33,167 bases of DNA from an uncultured Mucilaginibacter sp. (GCF_937859865.1 NZ_CALMAT010000137.1:1-33167); one strand, 5' to 3'; counted from the stretch's first letter, positions 23,605 through 32,181 are shown. Made by a program: numbers and translations. The notes: generated from the sequence alone by a model not told the origin.

Positions 23605-23733
23605 GGGTTGTTAATAACCGATTAAAAGATTTAACACTATTTGCTATGCCCAAATTTTGTCGTTTGCGGATCACAAAATTATGGGCAATTTAAATTTGAA
23701 AGTAGTTTTTTAAGTACATACTATCAATAAAAA

Positions 23734-24825
23734 ATGAATGATAATATATCCAATTATTTTTTAAACTTCCAATCTTCTACACTTTACAATTTCCCCAAAA
23801 ACTTCTACTTTCCTGCCGAATGGGAAAAGCACGAAGCAACCTGGTTAAGCTGGCCGCACAAAGAAGCTTCCTGGCCATCAAAAATCGGGATGATTTACCG
23901 GCAATATGCGGAGTTTATCAAAATTGTGGCTGAAGGGGAATTGGTTAGAATTAATGTTGCAGATGAACAAATGGAAGCGTTTGCCGAACAGCAATTGCTG
24001 GCCGTCGGCGCCGATTTATCCAAAGTTCAATTCTTTTATTTCCCGACCAACGATGCCTGGTGCCGCGATCATGGCCCGGCGTTTCTGGTAAACCGCGATG
24101 CTTCTTTTACCCCTAAAAAATTGGTGTTGGATTGGGGCTACAACGCCTGGGGCGGCAAATATCCGCCGTTTGAGTTGGATGATGTGATCCCCACAAAAAT
24201 TGCGGAACATTTTAACTTGCCGGTTTATCACCCGGGAATTGTGATGGAAGGCGGTTCGGTAGAATTTAACGGAAAAGGAACAGTGCTGACGACGACCGCT
24301 TGTCTCCTCAACCCAAACCGAAACCCACACCTCAACCAAAACCAGATTGAAGATTACCTGAAAAAATATTACGGCGTGCAGCAGGTTTTATGGCTGGGCG
24401 ATGGCATTGTGGGCGACGACACCGATGGACACATTGATGACATCACGCGTTTTGTAAACGAAGATACCGTGGTTACCGTGATGGAGGAAAACCCGGAAGA
24501 TGAAAATTATACCATTTTGCAGGAAAACCTGGAGAAGTTAAAGAGGATGAAATTGTTGGATGGCCGTCCGCTAAACATTATCGAATTGCCGATGCCTGCT
24601 CCCGTAATTTGGGAAGAGACGCGGTTACCGGCCAGTTACGCCAATTTTTATATTGCAAACAAAGCAGTGATCGTTCCCACTTACCGCGATAAAAACGACG
24701 AAAAAGCCTTGCAGATTTTACAGCAATGCTTTCCCGAACGTAAAGTTGTTGGTATAGATTCTACCGATATTATCTGGGGCTTGGGCAGTTTTCATTGTTT
24801 AAGCCAACAGGAACCGGCGGTGTAA
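23734..24825 (+). CDS. aguA: Agmatine deiminase
   Basis: A 363-residue enzyme of the guanidine-modifying superfamily. Landmarks are WPHKEASWP (40-48), WCRDHGPAFLVN (109-120), YNAWGGKYPPFELDD, EGGS (172-175), GDDTDGHIDD with H233, and the nucleophile C355 in GSFHCLSQQ. It converts agmatine to N-carbamoylputrescine, which AguB then turns into putrescine. Residues 122-130 (DASFTPKKL) are encoded by an R25 unit and lie in the loop before the LDWGYNAWGG strand, where relatives differ in length. A palindromic R25 doublet follows the stop codon. Confidence 0.93.
   Translation: MNDNISNYFLNFQSSTLYNFPKNFYFPAEWEKHEATWLSWPHKEASWPSKIGMIYRQYAEFIKIVAEGELVRINVADEQMEAFAEQQLLAVGADLSKVQFFYFPTNDAWCRDHGPAFLVNRDASFTPKKLVLDWGYNAWGGKYPPFELDDVIPTKIAEHFNLPVYHPGIVMEGGSVEFNGKGTVLTTTACLLNPNRNPHLNQNQIEDYLKKYYGVQQVLWLGDGIVGDDTDGHIDDITRFVNEDTVVTVMEENPEDENYTILQENLEKLKRMKLLDGRPLNIIELPMPAPVIWEETRLPASYANFYIANKAVIVPTYRDKNDEKALQILQQCFPERKVVGIDSTDIIWGLGSFHCLSQQEPAV
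24098..24122 (+). repeat. R25 unit inside aguA
   Basis: Reads ATGCTTCTTTTACCCC then TAAAAAATTGGTG: head, stem and complete tail. It is in frame on the coding strand and encodes (D)ASFTPKKLV. It is the best preserved coding copy in the window. Confidence 0.85.
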
Positions 24826-24830
24826 TTCAT

Positions 24831-24862
24831 CATACTGTTTTTATGCCGGTAAAAACAGTATG
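24831..24862. terminator. Palindromic R25 doublet after aguA
   Basis: CATACTGTTTTTA and TAAAAACAGTATG pair perfectly over 13 positions around TGCCGG. It lies five bases past the aguA stop codon. It has the same design as the doublet at 13751 and the coding one at 31197. It could end or stabilise the aguA transcript. Confidence 0.85.
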
Positions 24863-24931
24863 GGTTAAACTGATGAAAGATTAGTTATTAGGCAATTTGA
24901 TGATTTGGCAAAGCACTCCAAAAAAAATTAA

Positions 24932-25001
24932 AGTATAATTTCATCTATTTTTTAAAATAAAATAGTATATCTTTATACTCATAATCGTAAAAAATTATAC
25001 T
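24932..25001 (+). promoter_or_regulatory. Operator-like AGTATA/TATACT sites before the toxin-antitoxin pair
   Basis: AGTATA (24964-24969) and TATACT (24974-24979) form a palindrome with a four-base spacer. Further half-sites lie at 24932-24937 (AGTATA) and 24996-25001 (TATACT, touching the start codon). Their spread around the promoter region fits autorepression by the Xre-type antitoxin. Confidence 0.55.
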
Positions 25002-25574
25002 ATGGAACAAAGTCAGCAAAATGGGAAAAGGCCAGGCACAAAAGCGGTTTCAAAAAAAGCCAAATCCTATTTACGTCCACAAAAACCTGTATCAAAAGTT
25101 GAAGAAGCTGCTGCAAACATGGTTCCCGGGGCAAGCCACCTTAGCAGTAATTTTCTTTCTCATTCGATAATTGCAGAAAAAACGGACAAAGCCGAATGGC
25201 AAATGACCGCAGTGGAAAAAATGAATATGGTGCGGGAAGGTTTGAGCAAAAGGGATTTGGAGAGCCTTAAAAGTAAAACCAACCTTGATTATGATAAGCT
25301 CTCCACTTTACTTGCTACAACCAGGGCAACATTGATCAATAAGAAGGGGACGGAACATTTTAGTGCTGCCCTTAGCGAACGGATATTGAGCATAGCAGAT
25401 ATATACTCTTATGGCTATGAAGTATTTGAAGATGAAACCAAATTTAATGAATGGGTTTTCAGGCCCAACCGGGCATTAGGGGGAAAACAGCCTTTTGAAC
25501 TATTAGACAACCAGTTTGGAAGGGAAGAAGTCAAAAATTTGATCGGCAGAATAGATTATGGCGTGTACGCTTAA
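25002..25574 (+). CDS. Xre/MbcA/ParS-type antitoxin
   Basis: A 190-residue protein with a basic, disordered start (residues 1-45), a helical Xre-like part (MTAVEKMNMVREGLSKRDLESLKSKTNLDYDKLSTLLATTR in pieces, about 66-105) and a C-terminal toxin-binding domain ending FNEWVFRPNRALGGKQPFELLDNQFGREEVKNLIGRIDYGVYA. The pattern 'W...P..ALGGKxPFELL....G...V...L.RI.YG' is that of DUF2384. It is encoded nine bases before the RES toxin and should bind and neutralise it and repress the operon. Confidence 0.9.
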   Translation: MEQSQQNGKRPGTKAVSKKAKSYLRPQKPVSKVEEAAANMVPGASHLSSNFLSHSIIAEKTDKAEWQMTAVEKMNMVREGLSKRDLESLKSKTNLDYDKLSTLLATTRATLINKKGTEHFSAALSERILSIADIYSYGYEVFEDETKFNEWVFRPNRALGGKQPFELLDNQFGREEVKNLIGRIDYGVYA

Positions 25575-25583
25575 AACTTTTGC

Positions 25584-26042
25584 ATGTTAGTTTATCGGGT
25601 TGGCAAAACAAAATATGCAAACGATTTAACAGGGGAAGGGGCCAGGCTTTTTGGCGGAAGATGGAACAACAAAATGATTGGTTGTGTTTACACTTCAGAA
25701 TCAAGGGCTTTAGCGTTGCTTGAATATACAGTCAATATTGCTATAGATGATATTCCGCGGGCTTTAAGTATTACTACAATAGAAATCCCGGATCAACTCA
25801 TTAAGATCTTGAATGAAGCAGATTTGCCCGGCGACTGGAAACATTCGCCTGCTCCGTCATCTGCAAAAAATTTTGGTTCTGATTTGCTATTGGCCGCAAC
25901 CGAACCGGTTATCAAAATCCCCTCTACCGTTATTCCTAATGAATTTAATTATTTGCTAAACCCGCTGCACTCGGAAAGTAAGAAATTTAGGATTATGGAT
26001 ATCAGTGATTTTATTTACGATGTTCGGATAAAAATTGGTTAA
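25584..26042 (+). CDS. RES-domain toxin (NAD+ phosphorylase-like)
   Basis: A 152-residue RES protein. Conserved residues are R26 in FGGRWN, Y36, E47 in ALLEY and S114 in IPSTVIPNEFNYLLNP. Members studied (MbcT, RES-Xre systems) degrade NAD+ when released from the antitoxin. It follows the antitoxin by nine bases. The stop codon TAA is the three-base target site of the MITE that follows, so the element sits exactly at the gene end without altering the protein. Confidence 0.92.
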   Translation: MLVYRVGKTKYANDLTGEGARLFGGRWNNKMIGCVYTSESRALALLEYTVNIAIDDIPRALSITTIEIPDQLIKILNEADLPGDWKHSPAPSSAKNFGSDLLLAATEPVIKIPSTVIPNEFNYLLNPLHSESKKFRIMDISDFIYDVRIKIG

Positions 26043-26205
26043 GAGCCTGTTTAAATTTATATCATAAAATTTTACAATGCTTCTTTTATGCCTATAAATT
26101 TGGTGTGCCCGGATATTTTAAGGGTACAAAAACCACAAAAAGACAATGATTTTTAGGTGGTAAAAGAAGCATGGCAAATAAATTTAACAAAATTTAAACA
26201 GGCTC
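26043..26205. mobile_element. MITE-like element, 163 bp, with TAA target duplication
   Basis: Ends are GAGCCTGTTTAAATTT and its inverse AAATTTAAACAGGCTC, flanked by TAA on both sides (26040-26042 and 26206-26208). Each arm contains an R25 unit (26077-26101 plus, 26148-26172 minus). No coding capacity. The right arm is about 90% identical over 89 bases to the element at 33079. GAGCC ends with T-N-A three-base duplications resemble some IS5-family groups; that assignment is an inference. Confidence 0.85.
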
Positions 26206-27542
26206 TAAATACTTGGCTTGGCTATTCTTTTCCGCCACTTAATCAACTGCCAAACCACTTCTGCAGAAAGCAAAGCGGCAATAGCAAAAACAGCGGGCAG
26301 CCAATTATTGCCATCGGAAGAAAAAGCACCGCCCAAAGCCGTAATGTAAACGCCGAAAGGCAGCAAGGCCATCAAACCTAAACCGTAAACATTAAGCGGG
26401 ATTTTAAAGGGGCGAGGCATGTCGGGCAGTTTGATGCGGAAGATGATCAGCGTAACAAACTCCAAAAATAAAGCGGCGCCGTAAAGGGTTACGTCAATAA
26501 TGAGCAGGTCGGTAAAAGTCCACAAAACCATAAAACTAATTACCACGGAACAAACCAAAATGGAAACGTAAGGTGTTTTGTATTTGGGGTGAAGTTTATT
26601 GATTTTTTTGGGAAGCAGGCCATCATCCGCCATCACTTTTGGCACCCGGGAAACCGAAAGCAGCACGGCCGAATATAAACCCAACGCGCTTGCCATCCCG
26701 CCAAAAGAAAGCAGTGCGCCCAGCCAGCGGCCACCAATTATAAGCCCTACAATCGGGAAGCCTTCTTTTTCCAACTTTGCCGGATCAATATTGGTTTGCT
26801 GCGCGATAAATACCGTTAGAAAATACACCGAAAAAATCAGGATAAAAGCAGTTAACACCGAAATGAGGTAAGTGCGCACAGGCTTGTTCACTTCTTCTGC
26901 GTAAGTGGTTACATTGTCCCAGCCGATGAAATTCCACATGACGGTATAAAGCGCCAAACCCAAAGGGGCAAAGCCAATCCCTTTTAAAGATAAATGCGGA
27001 AAGGTAAAACTGCCGGCGTGCTGACTGAAAGCGATGTAAAAAAGGATGATAAAAGGAGTAAGCACCAACGCACCGAGGAAAACAGAGATTTTGCCAACCG
27101 GCACAATGCCCAAAATATTTAAACCGGCAGACGACCAGATGATAAACAAACAAACCGGGATTTTATAAGCGGCAACTGCGGGGAAAAAGAAAGCGGCATA
27201 TTCGGTGAACAGCACGGGATAAATGGCCAAATCTACAAACGTGTAAAGCCAAGTCCACCAGCCTTCGTACAAAGCCCAACGCAGGCCCAATGCTTTTTTT
27301 ACCCACTGATAATAGCCGCCCGTAACCGGCATCATGCTGTTAAGTTCGAGCACGGTAAAAATGGTTGGGATATCCCACAAAATAGGTGTGATGATGAGCA
27401 GCAGCAACGCGCCGTTTTTGCCGGCATAGCCCAACAAAGGTTCCAAACCATAAGGCCCGCCGGAAACGGTGAGAAAAATAATGGCAATCAAAGGCAGTAT
27501 GCCTAACTTTTTTAGGTTAGAACGAGGGGAGGGCGATATCAT
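26205..27542 (-). CDS. APC-superfamily amino-acid permease
   Basis: A 445-residue transporter with about twelve membrane helices. The first helix has SGGPYGLEPLLGYAG, the unwound glycine-rich segment of the LeuT/APC fold, and helix 2-3 has MPVTGGYYQWVKKALG, typical of this subgroup. Substrate is likely an amino acid or polyamine, but cannot be fixed; proximity to the agu genes makes a polyamine tempting, without proof. The stop codon TAG is formed by the junction of the MITE and its target duplication; before insertion the frame would have ended at the same residue with TAA. Confidence 0.88.
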   Translation of the reverse strand: MISPSPRSNLKKLGILPLIAIIFLTVSGGPYGLEPLLGYAGKNGALLLLIITPILWDIPTIFTVLELNSMMPVTGGYYQWVKKALGLRWALYEGWWTWLYTFVDLAIYPVLFTEYAAFFFPAVAAYKIPVCLFIIWSSAGLNILGIVPVGKISVFLGALVLTPFIILFYIAFSQHAGSFTFPHLSLKGIGFAPLGLALYTVMWNFIGWDNVTTYAEEVNKPVRTYLISVLTAFILIFSVYFLTVFIAQQTNIDPAKLEKEGFPIVGLIIGGRWLGALLSFGGMASALGLYSAVLLSVSRVPKVMADDGLLPKKINKLHPKYKTPYVSILVCSVVISFMVLWTFTDLLIIDVTLYGAALFLEFVTLIIFRIKLPDMPRPFKIPLNVYGLGLMALLPFGVYITALGGAFSSDGNNWLPAVFAIAALLSAEVVWQLIKWRKRIAKPSI

Positions 27543-27777
27543 GAAATAAAGCTAAAAAATAAAAGCGCAGATTGAAAAATGAATAACAGTTTATACGAAA
27601 GTTGCAGTAATATGCTTCGTTTATGCAACAGTTTCTGTTAAAGAAGTAAGTTGATCAGGGTATTTCCTCTTGAAACCTCTTCCTGTACAAGTCGTATAAC
27701 TCCAAATTAAAATTCTACCCGCCAGGATTAAAACAAGTGCGTACCTGCTTTTTAAAATATTCAATCAGATTTATTTT

Positions 27778-30700
27778 ATGTTAAAACAATTACAATTTTT
27801 TATGCTGATGCTGTTTTTAGCAGCAGTTTTTCCGAATAAGGTATTTGCCGGGCTTTTGCTTACCCATAGCTTTGTAAGTTCTACAGCCTTAAATATAAAT
27901 TGTGGTAGTACGATCAGCGCATTAGTTCGTGTTGGCAATAGTTTGGGTGATATTGAAAATGATTGTATGCCAATAAATGCCCAGACGATTACTTTTAACC
28001 CATTTCCTGCTAAAACCTATGGTAACGCAAACTTTAATGCGGGGGCTGCTGCTTCTTCCGGTCTGCCTGTTGCCTATACCAGTAGCAACACAGCAGTAGC
28101 AACAGTTGATGCCGCAGGCAACGTTCATATCCTTTCAGCCGGAACAACTGATATCACAGCTTCACAAGGTGGTGATGCTAATTATAGTGCTGCAACACCT
28201 GTTCAGCAAACTTTAACCGTAAACCCGGCTGCCTTAACCATTACTGCAGATAACCAAAGCAAAACTTATGGAAATGCAAATCCGGTACTGACGGTAAGTT
28301 ACAGTGGTTTTGTTAATGGCGATACACAGGCCAGTTTAACCACGCCGCCTACGGTTAGCACTACGGCGACAACAAATTCGGCAGTTGGTGCTTATTCCAT
28401 CACCGCATCTGGGGCAACATCTGCTAATTATACCATTGCTTATGTAAACGGAACCTTGTCCATTTATCCCGGTATCCAAACTATTTCTTTTAATGTTGCG
28501 CCTAAAACTTATGGCGATCCTGATTTTACGCTGAGTGCAAGTGCTTCCTCCGGTTTGCCGGTAATTTACAGTAGCAGCAATACGGCCGTGGCAACGGTGG
28601 ACGCACAAGGAAACGTTCATATTGTTTCTGCCGGAATTGTTACCATTACGGCTTCGCAACCTGGCAATGGTAATTATATCGCCACAACCAATATCAATCA
28701 ACAATTAACAATTAACAAAGCCGCCCTTACTGTAACGGCAGATAGTGTAAGAAAAGCATACGGAGCAGTTAATCCTGCATTAACAGTAAGTTACAACGGT
28801 TTTGTTAATGGTGATACCCAAGCCAGTTTAATCACGCAACCTACTGTTAGCACTATGGCAACTACAACATCAGCAGTGGGTACATACCCAATTACAGTAG
28901 CTGGTGCTGCAAGTGCGAATTATAACATCACTTATCAGTCGAGCACATTAACTGTTGCAAAAAACAATCAAACGATAACATTTGCTTCCATACCTGCCAA
29001 AACTTATGGTGATGCAGATTTTAATTTATCCGCCTCTGCGTCTTCCGGTTCGGCTGTTACTTATAGCAGCAGCGACCCAACAATAGCAACGGTAGATGCT
29101 GCGGGAAGGGTTCATATCCTTTCGGCCGGAAAAGCTATTATTACCGCTTCGCAAAGCGGAAGCAGCAATTACCAGGCAGCGGCAGACGTGCAGCAAACGC
29201 TAACCGTTAACCAAGCACCTTTAACCCTTACAGCCGACAATGAGACAATAACTTACGGTTCTGCCAGCCCTGCATTAACCATAAGTTACAGTGGTTTTGT
29301 TAACGGTGATACGCCTGCCAGTTTAAGTACCCCTGCTGTAGTTTCTACAACCGCAACAGCTACTTCTGCAGCAGGTACTTATCCGATCACAGTTGCAGGT
29401 GCCGCAAGTGCCAATTACGCCATCACTTATCAAGCTGGCACGTTTACTGTTTTACCAAGCGCACAAAGCATCACATTTCCTGCTTTAACAGCAAAAAACT
29501 ATGGAGACTCTGATTTCAATGTCAATACATCAAGTACCAATACTTCGCTCCCGATAACTTATACCAGCAGCAACCCGGCAGTGGCAACGGTAGATGCGGC
29601 GGGAAAGGTGCATATCCTTTCTGCCGGAACAGCAGTCATCACAGCTTCGCAACCAGCAAACGGCAATTATCAGGCAGCAGCAGACGTACAGCAAACGTTG
29701 ACCGTAAATCCGGCCGCCTTAACCATCACAGCCGATAACAAAACCAAAACACTCGGAACCGCCAACCCTGCATTGACCATAACTTATAGTGGTTTTGTGA
29801 ATGGAGATGATGCAACAAGCCTCAGCACACAACCTACCGTAAGCACCACTGCTTCCGCCACTTCGGCTGCCGGTATTTATGCCATTACCGTAAGCAGTGC
29901 GTCATCAGCTAATTATAACATTACTTATGTAGCCGGTACTTTTAGCGTAACCAACCCAACTATCAGCAGTGTAAGTTTGGCACAGGCAACTATTTTTGAA
30001 AACCAGCCTGCAGGAACATTGACAGGAACATTAAATGCTACTTCGCCTGATCCAAACGCAACTTATACTTATAGTTTAATCACAGGTAACGGAAGCACCG
30101 ATAATTCCTCGTTCAGTATCCAGGGAAATAAAGTGGTTACTGCCAAAAGCCTGGACTTCGAGCAAAAAGCAATCTACAGTATTTTGGTGCGGGCAACCAA
30201 CCAGTACGGCTTGTACCTGGACCAGATTATCACCATCAATTTATCTGATGTAAACGAAGCACCAACGCTTGCCGCTATTGCCAATCAGCAAATCTGTTCT
30301 ACAACTGCTGCACAAACCATCGCTTTAAACGGTATTTCCCCAGGCCCGGAAACGGCACAAAGCACTACGTTAAGTGTCAGTTCAAATAATCCAGGTTTGT
30401 TTAGCAGTTTAAATATTTCTTCCGTTTCGGCTGGCACAGCTACTTTATCCTATCAGTTGGCCGGAACAGGAACTGCAGCAGTTAACGTAACCGTGAAAGA
30501 CAACGGCGGGACGGCAAACGGCGGAACAGATACCTTTAGCCAAACGTTTACCATAAGAGCAAACGAACTTCCGGTTGCATTAATCAATGCCGATAAAGGG
30601 CTGCAAATTTCCAAAGGCGAAACCGTAACGCTAACGGCAAGTGGTGGCGGCACGTACAGTTGGAACACCTCGCCAAACGTGGGCGGTACAAGCAGTTCGG

Positions 30701-31083
30701 CGGTGATTAAATTCCGTCCAAATCAAACTACAACTTACCAGGTAACGGCCAGCAATGCCTCGGGCTGCAGCAGCACGGCCAGCATTACCATCAACGTAAC
30801 CGATGATTATTCGATCCTTCAACCTGCAAATATTTTAACACCAAACGCTGATGGCAAAAATGATACCTGGGTGGTTAAAAACTTGGATTTGTACCCGAAC
30901 AACACGGTTTCGATTTTTGATAAAGGCGGCAGGCTTTTAAACAAGGTTAGCCATTACAACAACGATTGGGACGGTACTTACAACGGCGCACCACTTGCCG
31001 AAGGCACTTATTATTATGTGATTGACTTTGGCCCGGGCAAAGGACTGATCAAAGGTTTTATCACCATTTTGAGAAACAGATAG
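27778..31083 (+). CDS. Large secreted repeat protein with type IX sorting domain
   Basis: A 1101-residue protein with signal peptide 1-24 (ending NKVFA). Four tandem modules of about 164 residues (about 69-233, 234-397, 398-562, 563-726) each combine a Big-like part (NTAVATVDAAGNVHILSAG) and an MBG-like part (ALTITADN.SKTYG, SYSGFVNGDT). Then come a cadherin-like domain (about 727-830), two further beta domains (about 831-1010), and the gliding-motility-associated CHU_C domain (1012-1101: NILTPNADGKNDTW, NNDWDGTYNG, PLAEGTYYYVIDF). It is probably exported through the type IX system and attached to the surface as an adhesin, with the PorP-like protein encoded 43 bases downstream as its partner. 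Confidence 0.92.
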   Translation: MLKQLQFFMLMLFLAAVFPNKVFAGLLLTHSFVSSTALNINCGSTISALVRVGNSLGDIENDCMPINAQTITFNPFPAKTYGNANFNAGAAASSGLPVAYTSSNTAVATVDAAGNVHILSAGTTDITASQGGDANYSAATPVQQTLTVNPAALTITADNQSKTYGNANPVLTVSYSGFVNGDTQASLTTPPTVSTTATTNSAVGAYSITASGATSANYTIAYVNGTLSIYPGIQTISFNVAPKTYGDPDFTLSASASSGLPVIYSSSNTAVATVDAQGNVHIVSAGIVTITASQPGNGNYIATTNINQQLTINKAALTVTADSVRKAYGAVNPALTVSYNGFVNGDTQASLITQPTVSTMATTTSAVGTYPITVAGAASANYNITYQSSTLTVAKNNQTITFASIPAKTYGDADFNLSASASSGSAVTYSSSDPTIATVDAAGRVHILSAGKAIITASQSGSSNYQAAADVQQTLTVNQAPLTLTADNETITYGSASPALTISYSGFVNGDTPASLSTPAVVSTTATATSAAGTYPITVAGAASANYAITYQAGTFTVLPSAQSITFPALTAKNYGDSDFNVNTSSTNTSLPITYTSSNPAVATVDAAGKVHILSAGTAVITASQPANGNYQAAADVQQTLTVNPAALTITADNKTKTLGTANPALTITYSGFVNGDDATSLSTQPTVSTTASATSAAGIYAITVSSASSANYNITYVAGTFSVTNPTISSVSLAQATIFENQPAGTLTGTLNATSPDPNATYTYSLITGNGSTDNSSFSIQGNKVVTAKSLDFEQKAIYSILVRATNQYGLYLDQIITINLSDVNEAPTLAAIANQQICSTTAAQTIALNGISPGPETAQSTTLSVSSNNPGLFSSLNISSVSAGTATLSYQLAGTGTAAVNVTVKDNGGTANGGTDTFSQTFTIRANELPVALINADKGLQISKGETVTLTASGGGTYSWNTSPNVGGTSSSAVIKFRPNQTTTYQVTASNASGCSSTASITINVTDDYSILQPANILTPNADGKNDTWVVKNLDLYPNNTVSIFDKGGRLLNKVSHYNNDWDGTYNGAPLAEGTYYYVIDFGPGKGLIKGFITILRNR
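27982..29955 (+). repeat. Four tandem ~493-bp coding repeats (Big + MBG modules)
   Basis: Module starts are near 27982, 28477, 28968 and 29464, each opening with a QTI/QSI-(T/S)-F codon string. Related strings recur at DNA level, such as CATATCCTTTC.GCCGGAA. The copies differ throughout, so the array is old, but it remains a possible site for recombination that changes adhesin length. Confidence 0.85.
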
Positions 31084-31126
31084 AACGAGTTTGAAGCCAT
31101 TTACCCTGACCAAAAAAATAGCAAAC

Positions 31127-32062
31127 ATGAAAAAATCAACACCAGCCCTGATTGTAAAACAGGTAAAACATATTTTAAAAGCAACCTTGCTGCTTGCTGT
31201 TTTTATGCAGGTAAAAACAGTATCGGCGCAGCTAAACCCTTATTCCGCCATGTACTATCAAAACCAGTACTTAAACAACCCTGCAATGGCCGGGCTGGAC
31301 AAAGGGCTAAACGTAAACCTGGGCATACGCCAGCAATGGGCAACCATGCCGGGCAGCCCGCGCACGCAAGTGGCAACTTTGGATTATAACGCCGGTAAAA
31401 ATGTTGGACTTGGGCTAAACGTAAGTAACGACCAAACCGGTTTACTGCGCCAAACGCGCGCCCTGGCCACTTATGCTTATCATGTAAAATTAGGAAGCAA
31501 CAACCAGCAATTAAACTTTGGCCTTTCTGGTGGGATAACCAGCGTGCGGATTGATTATAACAGTGTAAACGGCGACCAGGGCGATGCGCAGGTTGACCGT
31601 TACAACCAACAGCGTGCTTACCTGGACGGCGATTTTGGCGCATCCTACACCAGCAACAATTTAACAGTTCAGGGCGCTATCCCAAACCTCAACCATTTTT
31701 TCAGGAACAATACCGCTATTTTGGGTATAGACCGCTCTGTTTTTTTTACGGCCGTTAGTTATAAGTTTGGCCTTGAAAATGTGCTGGACGGATCTACCAT
31801 CGAACCTAAAATTGTTTACCGCAGGGTAGAAGGTTACAAAGATATTTTTGATGCTGGCCTAAACTTTACTTTGAAAAACGAATTGCTGCACTTTTACACC
31901 ATGTACCATAGCAGCCAAAGTGAAAGTTTTGGTTTTGGCGCCAACATCAGCAAAAATGTACAACTGATGCTTTTTTATACCACCGAAACCTCGCCTTTAA
32001 AAACTTATACCAACGGCAGTTTTGAATTGGGGCTGAAACTGCACTTGTACAAAGAAAGATAA
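31127..32062 (+). CDS. PorP/SprF-family type IX secretion partner
   Basis: 311 residues from the ATG at 31127; an upstream TTG at 31091 is less likely. The signal peptide runs to about A34 (VSA before QLNP). The mature part begins with YQNQYLNNPAMAG, the usual start of PorP/SprF proteins, followed by an outer-membrane barrel pattern (LGIRQQW, GLGLNVSNDQTG, HVKLGSNNQQLNFGLSGG) and a final strand ELGLKLHLYKER. Family members bind type IX cargo with CHU_C domains at the surface, matching the gene just upstream. Residues 24-32 (AVFMQVKTV) are encoded by an R25 palindrome, which puts polar and charged residues just before the cleavage site. Confidence 0.9.
   Translation: MKKSTPALIVKQVKHILKATLLLAVFMQVKTVSAQLNPYSAMYYQNQYLNNPAMAGLDKGLNVNLGIRQQWATMPGSPRTQVATLDYNAGKNVGLGLNVSNDQTGLLRQTRALATYAYHVKLGSNNQQLNFGLSGGITSVRIDYNSVNGDQGDAQVDRYNQQRAYLDGDFGASYTSNNLTVQGAIPNLNHFFRNNTAILGIDRSVFFTAVSYKFGLENVLDGSTIEPKIVYRRVEGYKDIFDAGLNFTLKNELLHFYTMYHSSQSESFGFGANISKNVQLMLFYTTETSPLKTYTNGSFELGLKLHLYKER
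31197..31220. repeat. Palindromic R25 doublet inside the PorP-like signal peptide
   Basis: CTGTTTTTA and TAAAAACAG pair perfectly around TGCAGG and the right side continues as TATC, so the minus-strand unit ATACTGTTTTTACCTGC is complete. Apart from one loop base it matches the non-coding doublet at 24831 across this core. Confidence 0.85.
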
Positions 32063-32063
32063 T

Positions 32064-32088
32064 GAATTTAGGGCGGTAAAAGAAGCAT
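32064..32088 (-). repeat. R25 unit, ATGCTTC subtype
   Basis: Minus strand reads ATGCTTCTTTTACCGCCC then TAAATTC. It begins two bases past the PorP-like stop codon. Confidence 0.88.
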
Positions 32089-32105
32089 GGCCACAAAAGC
32101 CGAAA

Positions 32106-32138
32106 AAGCCTGCCATCATAAATTTGGTAGGCTTTTTT
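32106..32138 (+). terminator. Intrinsic terminator after the secreted protein/PorP genes
   Basis: AAGCCTGCC pairs with GGTAGGCTT (one G-U) around ATCATAAATTT and is followed by a T-run. It lies between two inverted R25 units, and is itself unrelated to them. Confidence 0.8.
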
Positions 32139-32181
32139 GATAGAAACAATTTGATTCAACCCAAATAAACAATAACAAAGA

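Noticed and set aside
27612-27636. ATGCTTCGTTTATGCAACAG as an R25 unit before the secreted protein gene
   Set aside because: The first arm is broken by a G and the second arm is missing; at best a decayed copy.
27800-27830. ATGCTGTTTTTAGCAGCAG in the secreted protein's signal peptide
   Set aside because: The head-like string is explained by a normal leucine/alanine-rich signal peptide and there is no second stem arm.
27982-29955. Regular ~493-bp repeats as a CRISPR or satellite array
   Set aside because: They are coding modules in one open reading frame with protein-level conservation and are far longer than CRISPR units.
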